This document shows positions 6,032 through 6,093 of a stretch of 6,093 bases of DNA, piece after piece. How positions within the stretch are numbered: the first letter of the stretch is position 1; every line of letters begins with the position of its first letter. The position numbers and the translations under genes are program-made. Below the pieces are notes generated by a model. It ran no database searches and had not been told where the DNA came from. It saw nothing but the letters and a program-made list of their open reading frames with translations. The DNA is from an uncultured Lachnospiraceae bacterium (GTDB lineage Bacteria; Bacillota_A; Clostridia; Lachnospirales; Lachnospiraceae). The DNA is taken from NCBI GenBank assembly GCA_947564305.1, contig CANOBT010000267.1, positions 1 through 6,093 of the forward strand, read 5' to 3'.

Positions 6032-6093
6032 ATACAGACTCCTGTTATGAAGTGACTTTTGTCAAGAGGTAAATTTTGAAAAATAAACTTTTT

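Noticed and set aside
6060..6065. TTGACA on the minus strand upstream of the first permease (possible -35 box)
   Set aside because: No acceptable -10 hexamer is found 16-18 nt downstream; the sequence there is GGAGTC, part of the ribosome binding site. An operon promoter in the window is therefore not supported.

Overview
The window looks like a chromosomal piece of a Gram-positive gut-type Clostridia, most likely Lachnospiraceae. This is inferred from strong AAAGGAGG/AAAGGA/GGGAG ribosome binding sites, moderate GC, Lys/Arg-rich N-termini followed by a single membrane anchor, and protein families typical of that group. No rRNA, tRNA, CRISPR array, transposase or insertion-sequence end was seen.

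Layout: bases 2-181 are the 3' end of a GC-rich plus-strand gene cut by the window edge. It is followed by a long stem-loop (195-240) that reads as a terminator in both directions. Bases 242-608 are AT-rich and hold no convincing gene. From 609 to 6031, six genes lie head to tail on the minus strand in one tight operon-like block. Transcribed right to left, they are: a MalF/UgpA-type ABC permease (5156-6031), a MalG/UgpE-type ABC permease (4254-5111), an HlyD/YknX-like membrane-fusion adaptor (3251-4183), a MacB/FtsX-like ABC permease (2172-3254), a membrane-anchored C39-like cysteine peptidase (1155-2135), and a small anchored protein of unknown function (609-1142). Gaps are 12-70 bp. The adaptor and MacB-like permease overlap by 4 bp (ATGA), and the ribosome binding site of the last gene overlaps the stop codon of the peptidase gene.

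The operon combines two kinds of machinery usually found apart: a pair of CUT1-type importer permeases, and an adaptor plus permease pair of the MacB/YknXYZ type, which acts in export or as a mechanotransmitter. An outward-facing peptidase and a small ectodomain protein follow. All six products are predicted to be integral to, or anchored in, the cytoplasmic membrane. Neither an ABC ATPase nor a solute-binding protein is encoded here; both may lie upstream beyond base 6093 or elsewhere in the genome. A working inference is a multi-part envelope system that takes up, exports or processes an extracellular peptide or glycan. The substrate cannot be read from this sequence.
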